A stretch of 64,000 bases of DNA from Carboxylicivirga sp. (GTDB lineage Bacteria; Bacteroidota; Bacteroidia; Bacteroidales; Marinilabiliaceae). The translations under genes were made by a program, and so were the position numbers. Location of the stretch: NCBI GenBank assembly GCA_025210475.1, contig JAOARW010000107.1, forward strand, positions 1-64,000, in the 5' to 3' direction. Positions within the stretch are counted from its first letter, which is position 1. Every line of letters begins with the position of its first letter. The notes below the pieces were generated by a model that searched no databases, was not told where the DNA came from, and saw only the letters and a program-made list of their open reading frames with translations. Positions 26,707 through 34,010 of the stretch are shown here, one piece after another.

Positions 26707-26982
26707 ATGTTATCACCCAAATCCATATTCAAAGCTTGCAGTAAAACCAGCATTATGATTTTACTGTTGTTTACTGCAATTAACCTCTCGGCACAATCCA
26801 GCAAAATGGATAGTTGCAAAACAAGCGTTGAGAAGACCAAAACTGAAAAGTTGCCGGAAGTGAATAAGAATAAAAAGGGAAAAGCAAAATGTTGCAAAAA
26901 GAAAGCTCAGAAAAAGAAAGCTCATAAAAAAAGAATGGAAGAAGGATTCCTATATAAAAACTGCAGCTTAAGTAAATTATAA
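26707..26982 (+). CDS. Small secreted Lys/Cys-rich protein
   Basis: A 91-residue protein. The first 30 residues form a signal peptide ending L-S-A-Q. The mature part is highly basic: a run of K-N-K-K-G-K-A-K-C-C-K-K-K-A-Q-K-K-K-A-H with four Cys in total (about residues 38, 58, 59 and 86). It is the first gene after the probable PadR operator and lies 26 bases before padR, so it is probably in the same operon. The composition is unusual for a secreted protein of Bacteroidota, and I recognise no family. Coding status is likely but not certain, because it is short and A-rich. Confidence 0.55.
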   Translation: MLSPKSIFKACSKTSIMILLLFTAINLSAQSSKMDSCKTSVEKTKTEKLPEVNKNKKGKAKCCKKKAQKKKAHKKRMEEGFLYKNCSLSKL

Positions 26983-27008
26983 AATATAAACTCTATAAAA
27001 CCGGAAGA

Positions 27009-27350
27009 ATGAATGTAGAAAATGCAAAAGCGCAGATGCGGAAAGGAGTTTTAGAGTATTGTATCCTGCTCATCCTATCGAACAACGATGCATATGCTTC
27101 AGACATTATCAACCAATTGAAAGAGGCAAAAATGATTGTTGTTGAAGGAACATTATATCCGCTACTAACGCGACTAAAAAATGCCAAACTTCTTAGCTAT
27201 CGCTGGGAAGAGTCAACACAGGGGCCTCCGCGTAAATACTATGCATTAACCGAAGAAGGTCGTACCTTTCTGGGTGAGATGGATACATCCTGGAAAGATC
27301 TTGTAAACGCCGTTGAACTGATACATCAAACCAATAAAGTCACCGAATAA
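27009..27350 (+). CDS. PadR-family transcriptional regulator
   Basis: A 113-residue winged-helix protein. The start M-R-K-G-V-L-E-Y-C-I-L-L-I-L-S and the wing motif E-G-T-L-Y-P-L-L-T-R-L-K-N-A-K-L-L (about 46-62), followed by G-P-P-R-K-Y-Y-A-L-T-E-E-G, are hallmark PadR sequences. Members are dimeric repressors released by small ligands or stress signals. Its stop overlaps the next start by one base (TAATG), so the PspC gene is translationally coupled. The operator at 26625-26651 is the likely target. Confidence 0.93.
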   Translation: MNVENAKAQMRKGVLEYCILLILSNNDAYASDIINQLKEAKMIVVEGTLYPLLTRLKNAKLLSYRWEESTQGPPRKYYALTEEGRTFLGEMDTSWKDLVNAVELIHQTNKVTE

Positions 27351-28327
27351 TGAAAAAGACAGTCACCATCAACATAAGCGGGCACATGTTTTACATCGAC
27401 GAAGATGCCTACTCACGCCTGCGAAGCTATCTGGATAAAATAGAATCTACTTTTCGCTCACAAGAAAGTGGCGACGAAATCATTTCCGATATCGAGAATC
27501 GCGTGGCCGAAATCTTTAACGAGCAAATTAATCGGGAAACGGGTGTTGTAACGATGGAAATGGTAGAAGACGTTATTGCAACCATGGGTGAGCCGGAACA
27601 ATTTGAAGATGGCGAGCAGAACAACGAACGAAAAAGCCCTTCATCAAATGCATTGATTCATGTTAAACCTAACAGGCGCTTTTACCGCGACATTGATAAC
27701 CGGATTCTTGGCGGTGTTTGTTCAGGTATTGCAGCCTATTTTGATATCGATGTACTATTGGTTCGTATTATTGTTGCAATACTTACCATATTAACCTCGG
27801 GTGGAGTCGCTCTTATTTACCTTATCTTGTGGATTGCCGTTCAACCAGCAAGAACTACTGCCCAAAAGTTACAAATGCGGGGTCAGCGTATCACCATTGA
27901 AAACATTGAACGCAGTATACGCGACGAATATGAAGAAGTAAGGAAAAAGTTTGGGGATTTTAAAGAGTCATCAACCTACAAAAAAGGTCAGAGCTTTTTT
28001 AGTCGCTTCTCCAAAAGCGAAAAAAATGTGATCTTAATTGTGCTCGCAGTCGTTGGGGCGGCACTGCTTTTTAACGTACCACATTTCCCCGATGTTTTTC
28101 ACGGACCCACAGCCTTATTAACAGGTTTAGGTACTCACATTGCACCAACTTTTAGTCACATCTTTTTTCCTGGCGCACTAACTTTTGTGTTGGTTCTCCT
28201 GGTTATCGGACTAATTTTTAAAACGGTATTAAAGATCATCCTCTACCTGATCGCTTTTATTTTACTGGGTTCACTGGCTCTTAAGCTTATCTTCTGGATG
28301 TTTGGTGGCTTTATGTTAATGTGTTAA
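27350..28327 (+). CDS. PspC-domain membrane protein 1
   Basis: A 325-residue membrane protein. Residues 1-95 form a soluble domain (T-V-T-I-N-I-S-G-H-M-F-Y-I-D-E-D-A-Y and E-N-R-V-A-E-I-F). The PspC domain follows at about 105-165 (R-R-F-Y-R-D-I-D-N-R-I-L-G-G-V-C-S-G-I-A-A-Y-F). The C-terminus has further helices. PspC proteins respond to envelope stress in the phage-shock network. Start codon overlaps padR by one base. In this operon two such proteins follow each other. Confidence 0.9.
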   Translation: MKKTVTINISGHMFYIDEDAYSRLRSYLDKIESTFRSQESGDEIISDIENRVAEIFNEQINRETGVVTMEMVEDVIATMGEPEQFEDGEQNNERKSPSSNALIHVKPNRRFYRDIDNRILGGVCSGIAAYFDIDVLLVRIIVAILTILTSGGVALIYLILWIAVQPARTTAQKLQMRGQRITIENIERSIRDEYEEVRKKFGDFKESSTYKKGQSFFSRFSKSEKNVILIVLAVVGAALLFNVPHFPDVFHGPTALLTGLGTHIAPTFSHIFFPGALTFVLVLLVIGLIFKTVLKIILYLIAFILLGSLALKLIFWMFGGFMLMC

Positions 28328-28389
28328 CCCTTTGATACAAAAGAGTCAATAATAAAAGACCTTCTGACAAAAAAGTAAAACAAAAACAG

Positions 28390-29889
28390 ATGAATAAAAC
28401 GATAAATATAAATCTGGACGGGCTGGCTTTTAAGATCGAAGAAAATGCTTACGAGCGATTAAATGAATACCTCGATACCATTAAAACACGTCTGGGCAAT
28501 AACGAAGAAGCACAAGAAGTAATTGCCGATATCGAAGCCCGTATTGCTGAACTCTTCCAGTACAAATGTCAGGGCTGTACTATTCAGTTGGACGCTGTGG
28601 AAGAAATTATTCACACCATTGGCGAGCCTGCCGAAATTGTGGACGAAGAAGATGCTGAAGATAAATCGGAAAGCAATCAAAGCAAAAGCTACAACACCAA
28701 TTCTTCGGGTTATGTTGGCAAAAAATCTTTGTTTCGCGATCCGGATGATCGCGTATTAGGCGGCGTTTGCTCTGGTTTGGGTGCTTACCTCGACGTGGAC
28801 CCACTGGTATTTAGAATCATTGCCGTTGCTACTGCATTAATGTCATTTGGCATTGTTGCCCTTATCTATGTTATCCTGTGGATTGCCATGCCCAAAGCCA
28901 AAACCCTGGGGCAGCGCATTGAAATGCGAGGTGGCGTCACTTTTAAAAAAATGGGGGATAACATTAAAGAAGAATACCAGGCTGTTTCTTCAAAATTTAA
29001 AGAATATAAAAACAAACCAAATTATAAACGTATGCAAAACAGAGCAAGTAAAACAAGCGATGCCATGGCCAATGGCCTCTATCAACTGCTAAATATTTTT
29101 GGCATTCTGCTGGGCATCATCATTGTTATCTGGAGCGTTCTTTCAATTATGGGATTAGTGGGTTTCTTTGCTTTTAAAGATACAATTATGGGACTGGCCG
29201 TAACAGATGGCAACCATTTTCTGGCATCGGTACCCGATCGCTTCCTGTCATACATGGATCAAAGTTTCCTGATGGCGGCTGTTCTTTTGGTAATCGGAAT
29301 TCCATTCCTCGTTATTCTTTACCTGGGGCTCAAACTGATCTTCCGCTTTAAAGGTCATGGAAAAGTGGTTGGCATGACCGCCTTGATACTTTGGCTATCG
29401 GGCATTGTTCTTGTGTTTTTTACCGGAATCCGTATTGCTAAAAGTTTTGAAGAAACCGGAACCGTCAGCCAACAACACACCCTCAATGCCACCGAGTCGA
29501 AAACCATATATCTGAAACCTTCTGAGGTTGAGCTGAGCAATGGCGACAGGGAGTATTTATGGGATATGGATCACCTGGAATTATTCTCAGAAGATGGCGA
29601 TTTAATAATTGAAGGAGCTCCGGTTATTAATATTATCAGAGGCGATAAATTTCAAATTACCATTGATAAGAAAGCACGAGGCTTAAATGATGACGATGCC
29701 GAATTTAATGCTAAAAACACTGAATACAACTGGGTGCAAACCGATTCGATCATCTATCTGGATCGAAAATTTACTATCGCCCATGAAGCATTGGTCCGTA
29801 ATCAAAAGGTATATGTGAACGTGCAAATTCCTTACGATAAAAACCTGGATGTAAGCCCTTACCTGGATCGATATATTGATGAATATTAA
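28390..29889 (+). CDS. PspC-domain membrane protein 2
   Basis: A 499-residue paralogue of the preceding protein. It has the same N-terminal domain (I-N-I-N-L-D-G-L-A-F-K-I-E-E-N-A-Y, E-V-I-A-D-I-E-A-R-I-A-E-L-F) and PspC domain (R-D-P-D-D-R-V-L-G-G-V-C-S-G-L-G-A-Y-L) at about 115-180, followed by about three further membrane segments and a C-terminal beta-rich extracytoplasmic tail. The tail ends at D-R-Y-I-D-E-Y. The tail is a candidate sensor part. It is separated from the first PspC gene by 62 bases. Confidence 0.9.
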   Translation: MNKTININLDGLAFKIEENAYERLNEYLDTIKTRLGNNEEAQEVIADIEARIAELFQYKCQGCTIQLDAVEEIIHTIGEPAEIVDEEDAEDKSESNQSKSYNTNSSGYVGKKSLFRDPDDRVLGGVCSGLGAYLDVDPLVFRIIAVATALMSFGIVALIYVILWIAMPKAKTLGQRIEMRGGVTFKKMGDNIKEEYQAVSSKFKEYKNKPNYKRMQNRASKTSDAMANGLYQLLNIFGILLGIIIVIWSVLSIMGLVGFFAFKDTIMGLAVTDGNHFLASVPDRFLSYMDQSFLMAAVLLVIGIPFLVILYLGLKLIFRFKGHGKVVGMTALILWLSGIVLVFFTGIRIAKSFEETGTVSQQHTLNATESKTIYLKPSEVELSNGDREYLWDMDHLELFSEDGDLIIEGAPVINIIRGDKFQITIDKKARGLNDDDAEFNAKNTEYNWVQTDSIIYLDRKFTIAHEALVRNQKVYVNVQIPYDKNLDVSPYLDRYIDEY

Positions 29890-30030
29890 AAGGAGGCGCG
29901 AAGAACGAAAAGTACAGTCTGATTGTTAGAACTCCATTAGACATTTTAACAAGTTAACTGGTCGACAAGAATAGTAAGATTAAAGACAATAGACCAAACA
30001 TGGAACTGATAAATATTTAAACCTACTAAT

Positions 30031-30516
30031 ATGAAAGAGACAATTGCATTATTACTGATCGTAGCGTTTAGCTTTACCGTTCAGGCACAGGAGCGACCTT
30101 CAGATCGTTTATTCGAAAAACTGGCCCTTAAAAAAGGTATTACCATGATGTCTTTCTCCAAAGAGATGTTGGATGCCGTCAATTTAAATTTTGAAGACGA
30201 CGAGAAAGGCGACAGCAATGTAACCGGCGATTTACAAGAAGTAAAAGTTGTGATCTACAAAGCACCTGAAGGAGAAGAGCCAATGGCTTTCAGAGAAAAA
30301 ACACTGAGCTATCTGCCCTTAAGTCGCTACGACAAGGTAGAAGATGATGATCCGGACGAAGACGTTGATATTCGAATATATCGTAAAGGAAAGAAAGTAT
30401 ATGAATGCCATGTATTGTTTCAAGGTGAAACCAATGGTGTTCTACTTTCTTTCTTCGGCAAATTTAAAATTGACGATGTGGATGAGTTAGCCGAAAAACT
30501 GGATAGTTATAAGTAG
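30031..30516 (+). CDS. DUF4252-like secreted protein
   Basis: A 161-residue protein with a clear signal peptide (hydrophobic run then V-Q-A-Q at 17-20). The mature part resembles DUF4252 proteins: A-L-K-K-G-I-T-M-M-S-F-S-K-E-M-L near 32, a central E-V-K-V-V-I-Y-K-A-P motif, and a C-terminal L-S-F-F-G-K-F-K-I-D-D. It follows the second PspC gene by 141 bases and ends in a strong terminator. The function is unknown; sharing an operon with PspC suggests an envelope role. Confidence 0.65.
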   Translation: MKETIALLLIVAFSFTVQAQERPSDRLFEKLALKKGITMMSFSKEMLDAVNLNFEDDEKGDSNVTGDLQEVKVVIYKAPEGEEPMAFREKTLSYLPLSRYDKVEDDDPDEDVDIRIYRKGKKVYECHVLFQGETNGVLLSFFGKFKIDDVDELAEKLDSYK

Positions 30517-30540
30517 ACAACCGTCAATATTTCAACAACA

Positions 30541-30573
30541 AAAAAAGGATCGTTAATAATACGATCCTTTTTT
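30541..30573. terminator. Bidirectional terminator after the padR-pspC operon
   Basis: A perfect 13-bp stem (30541-30553 with 30561-30573) with A run on the left and T run on the right, 7-base loop. It serves the DUF4252 gene on the plus strand and fabH on the minus strand. Confidence 0.9.
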
Positions 30574-30608
30574 AATTCCTGACCAATAGCTGTTCGCTAT
30601 CAGTTATA

Positions 30609-31625
30609 TTATTTAGAATACTTATAATCGGCTCCGTCGTATCCCCACTTAATGTAAATAGAACCCCAGGTAAACCCGGCTCCAAAAGAAGAAATAACAA
30701 TATTATCACCTTTTTTCAGCTGCTTTTCCCACTCCCATAAACATAATGGAATGGTTGCCGATGTGGTGTTACCATATCGCTCAATATTGATCATTACCTT
30801 TTCCTTGGCTAAATTCATGCGATCGGCTGTTGCACCAATAATTCGCAAGTTAGCCTGATGAGGAACCAACCAGGCAATATCCTCATGACTCATGCCATTG
30901 CGCTCCATAATCTCTACAGACACATCTGCCATTTTCGATACAGCATGTTTAAATACAGGCTGACCTTCCTGATAGACGGAGTGCAATTTTTTATCCACTG
31001 TTTCGTGTGAAGCCGGCATAACCGAACCACCAGCTTTCATATGAAGGTGAACCCTTCCAAAACCATCACTACGAAGGATGCGATCGCGGATTCCAATTTC
31101 TTCTTCAGTTGGCTCAACCAAAACAGCTGTGGCTGCATCGCCAAAAAGCACACAAGTGGTACGATCGGTGTAATCTGTAATGGATGACATCTTTTCGGCA
31201 CTTACCACCAATACTTTTTTCTTCGATCCCGATTCCACATATTGTGTTGCAGCATCTAATCCGTACAAGAATCCAGAACAAGCGCCATTCATGTCGAATC
31301 CATGGCCGTTTTTAATACCGCATTTATCGGCAATGATATTAGCTGTTGCCGGAAATGCATGATCGGGAGTAACCGTTGTACAAATTACTAAATCAATCTC
31401 CTCTGGTTTAACACCTGTTTTTGCAAACAGCTCTTTAACAGCTTCAACCCCCATATCCGAAGCACCAAGACCTTCGCCTTTTTGGATATGACGTTCTTTA
31501 ATTCCCACGCGGGTCATAATCCACTCATCGGTGGTATCAACCATTTTACTTAATTCATGATTATCCAGAATATAATCGGGAGTATACCCTCCAATGGCTG
31601 TAATTACTGCACTGGTTTTTTTCAT
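30609..31625 (-). CDS. fabH: 3-oxoacyl-ACP synthase III
   Basis: A 338-residue condensing enzyme. The catalytic triad is C116 (M-N-G-A-C-S-G-F), H256 (P-H-Q-A-N) and N286 (G-N-T-T-S). It joins acetyl- or branched acyl-CoA with malonyl-ACP to start type II fatty acid synthesis. It lies 326 bases downstream of rpmF, but a hairpin at 31895-31930 separates them, so it probably has its own promoter. plsX, the frequent partner of fabH and rpmF in other phyla, is not here. Confidence 0.95.
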   Translation of the reverse strand: MKKTSAVITAIGGYTPDYILDNHELSKMVDTTDEWIMTRVGIKERHIQKGEGLGASDMGVEAVKELFAKTGVKPEEIDLVICTTVTPDHAFPATANIIADKCGIKNGHGFDMNGACSGFLYGLDAATQYVESGSKKKVLVVSAEKMSSITDYTDRTTCVLFGDAATAVLVEPTEEEIGIRDRILRSDGFGRVHLHMKAGGSVMPASHETVDKKLHSVYQEGQPVFKHAVSKMADVSVEIMERNGMSHEDIAWLVPHQANLRIIGATADRMNLAKEKVMINIERYGNTTSATIPLCLWEWEKQLKKGDNIVISSFGAGFTWGSIYIKWGYDGADYKYSK

Positions 31626-31951
31626 TTGACTTTCTTTTTTTGCCGCTTGTGCCTTGACACAGAAGCAGGTTGGAAACTACCAAAAATTATTACTCCACTC
31701 CTGAACTAATTTTTTCTTGTTTCCTTTTTTTCAATTACTTGCAAACAGCACCACACATACTATTTACGAATTCCCATCTGTCCTTTAGTGACTAATATTT
31801 ATGAAGTGTATTAATTAGCACTCTTTTAAGGCGACTACAAAAGTAAGAAAAGAGCAATAGTATACAAACATTATCCCTTTTATTGCCCTAAAACAAAATT
31901 TGCCCTCAAATTACTTTGAGGGCAAATTTTATTGAATGCGGATTCAATAAA
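31626..31951. other. 326-base gap between fabH and rpmF
   Basis: Contains the rpmF terminator at 31895-31930. The remainder is A+T-rich, with no reading frame I would trust and no exact promoter match; the fabH promoter must lie here. Confidence 0.5.
31895..31930 (-). terminator. Terminator after rpmF
   Basis: A perfect 16-bp stem (31895-31910 with 31915-31930) with a 4-base loop, 21 bases after the rpmF stop. The A+T-rich outer stem supplies the U-tract. Confidence 0.8.
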
Positions 31952-32137
31952 CTATGCTGTCACTTCTTTTTCTACAGCTAATTTTCCACGGTAATAACCG
32001 CACTCACCACACACTGTATGCAACTTAACAGTAGCACCACAGTTTGAACATACTCCCAATGCAGGTGCTACTGCTTTGTAGTGCGTTCTTCTCTTGTCTC
32101 TTCTCGTTTTCGAGATCTTTCGTTTAGGATGTGCCAT
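31952..32137 (-). CDS. rpmF: 50S ribosomal protein L32
   Basis: A 61-residue protein starting M-A-H-P-K-R-K-I-S-K-T-R-R-D-K-R-R-T-H, the canonical L32 start. C30, C33, C43 and C46 form the zinc ribbon, so this is the zinc-containing version. It follows the DUF177 gene by 8 bases, a conserved pairing. Confidence 0.97.
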   Translation of the reverse strand: MAHPKRKISKTRRDKRRTHYKAVAPALGVCSNCGATVKLHTVCGECGYYRGKLAVEKEVTA

Positions 32138-32145
32138 TTTTCAAC

Positions 32146-32697
32146 CTATTTACTTGATTTATCTACTAAATTTTTCAGAACCGCCCATCGCGGATCTATA
32201 TCATCGTCCTGCTCTTCCTCGTCGCCTTCCTCAACCAAATAATTATTTAGCTGATTAAGCATCTCAGCGTTGCAAGTAACCATGCCATTTTCATCTTCGG
32301 GATGAACATGCCTGATTGGCAAAGCCACACAAATAAACTCATAAATCAACTGTGCAACATTGATTTCGTTTTCTTCGTGCGGTAAAACAATAATTTCTTC
32401 GGTTGGTTCATCATACTCTTCGCCAAACTTAATATACATCAGTGATTCGTTTTCAACCGGAAGAATTAAAGCTTCCAAACAGTTGTCGCAAACCGTTTCC
32501 ACCGTGCCTTCAACTTTGAAATTCAGGGTTAACAGGGCCGAGCTTTTATTCAACTCAACTTCTGCCATTACCTCTCCTTTCTCAATCAACGGCTGCTCAA
32601 ACAATCCAAAGAAATCGGCTCCTATTTCATACTTGAACAGGTGCTTACCTTCTTTTAATCCTTTGAATGGAATACCGTAGTTTCTCAATCTGTCCAC
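32146..32697 (-). CDS. DUF177/YceD-family protein
   Basis: A 183-residue protein with the YceD layout: G-L-K-E-G-K-H-L-F near 14-22, a C-D-N-C-L-E motif near 80, an acidic stretch and C-terminal D-P-R-W-A-V-L-K-N-L. In bacteria it nearly always precedes rpmF and is implicated in ribosomal RNA accumulation or 50S assembly. The next gene starts 8 bases on. Confidence 0.88.
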   Translation of the reverse strand: MDRLRNYGIPFKGLKEGKHLFKYEIGADFFGLFEQPLIEKGEVMAEVELNKSSALLTLNFKVEGTVETVCDNCLEALILPVENESLMYIKFGEEYDEPTEEIIVLPHEENEINVAQLIYEFICVALPIRHVHPEDENGMVTCNAEMLNQLNNYLVEEGDEEEQDDDIDPRWAVLKNLVDKSSK

Positions 32698-32719
32698 TTT
32701 TCCCTTTCTAAAAACTGTG

Positions 32720-32750
32720 CAAAAGTATAAAATAAACCAATGTAAGAAAA
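32720..32750 (-). promoter_or_regulatory. Probable promoter of the DUF177-rpmF operon
   Basis: On the minus strand TACTTTTG (32720-32727) matches TAnnTTTG. TTTT (32747-32750) lies 19 bases upstream in place of TTTG. The start codon is 23 bases away. Confidence 0.5.
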
Positions 32751-32797
32751 GAAATGGAGTTTTTTTTCCTTATCGGTATATAATTGACTGAAATACA

Positions 32798-33952
32798 TCA
32801 TGCTTTTGGAAGCGTAATTCTGAAGGTGGTACCAACATCAATTTCCGATTCCTTTACAAATAGTTTTCCGCCATGATAACCTTCCACAATTCGTTTAGCC
32901 AAAGATAAACCCAAACCCCAACCTCGCAATTTTGTTGTAAAGCCAGGTTTAAATATGGTTTTAAACTGACTACGCTGAATGCCCTTACCGGTATCAATCA
33001 CATCAATGTTCACATGCCCATTATTTCGGTGGATGTTGATAGTAATTACACCACTACCTTTGATGGCATCAACGGCATTTTTACACAAATTCTCAATAAC
33101 CCACTGAAAAAGCACTTTGTTGACTTTCACCATCAGGTAAGGAATATCTCCGGTTTCAAGCTTAATATCAATATTTGATGCCGTTCGGCGTCGCAAATAT
33201 TCGATTATCTCTTCAATGATTAATATTAAAGGTTGCTCAACCAATTCGGGCTTCGACCCAATTTTAGAAAAACGATCTGTAATAACCTGCAATCGTTCAA
33301 CATCTTTCTCCAATTCCTGGGCAATGGCCTGATTTTCGTCTTTAAGTTTTAACAAATCGACCCAGCCCAATAAGGAAGAAGTGGGTGTTCCCAACTGGTG
33401 AGCCGTTTCCTTTGACATACCCACCCAAACCTGATCCTGCTCAGCTTTGCGCGCTCCATTGAATGCTATGTATGCAATAAAAATAAACAACGCAACAATT
33501 GATAACTGAACAATTGGAAACCACTCCAGCTTTTTAATTAACACCGAATCGTCGTAATAGAGGTATTGTAATTCGTCGCCTCCGAGATCTATAATCAAAG
33601 GCTCACTTTCATTCATTAAGCGTTCCAACTCATTTGCCAAAGCCGCATCTTCCCCACCTTTGGGTAATTTGATATTACGATGCGAATTAATGGTTGAATC
33701 TTCCTCGATAATAATGATTGGAATGGTAGTATTTTGACTGATTACTTCCAGGGTGAGTCCTAATTCATCTTCCCCGGCACCACTTTGAGTAATTTGTTTT
33801 ATTGCCTGAATCCAAATCTCCACACTTTTCCGCTCTTCCTCTTTCAATTCATTGGTCAAATCATCGGTATAAATTAATGTAAAGAAACCAATGGTTACAG
33901 CTCCGATTAGCAGAAAAAGTTTCCAGATGCGCTTGTGTGTATAAAAACTCAT
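32798..33952 (-). CDS. Sensor histidine kinase with two membrane helices
   Basis: A 384-residue kinase. Two membrane segments (about 9-27 and 145-165) enclose an extracytoplasmic loop of about 115 residues. The phosphorylation site is H185 in K-E-T-A-H-Q-L-G-T-P. The HATPase has N292 (N-L-C-K-N-A-V-D-A), the G1 box D-T-G-K-G-I near 320 and the G2 box G-W-G-L-G-L near 344. The loop has no known sensor domain. No response regulator gene is adjacent, so the partner is elsewhere. Confidence 0.9.
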   Translation of the reverse strand: MSFYTHKRIWKLFLLIGAVTIGFFTLIYTDDLTNELKEEERKSVEIWIQAIKQITQSGAGEDELGLTLEVISQNTTIPIIIIEEDSTINSHRNIKLPKGGEDAALANELERLMNESEPLIIDLGGDELQYLYYDDSVLIKKLEWFPIVQLSIVALFIFIAYIAFNGARKAEQDQVWVGMSKETAHQLGTPTSSLLGWVDLLKLKDENQAIAQELEKDVERLQVITDRFSKIGSKPELVEQPLILIIEEIIEYLRRRTASNIDIKLETGDIPYLMVKVNKVLFQWVIENLCKNAVDAIKGSGVITINIHRNNGHVNIDVIDTGKGIQRSQFKTIFKPGFTTKLRGWGLGLSLAKRIVEGYHGGKLFVKESEIDVGTTFRITLPKA

Positions 33953-34010
33953 ACTTAATTATTTATATCAACACAACGCATAAAAACATTATTTATTTCA
34001 GCTGTACTAT

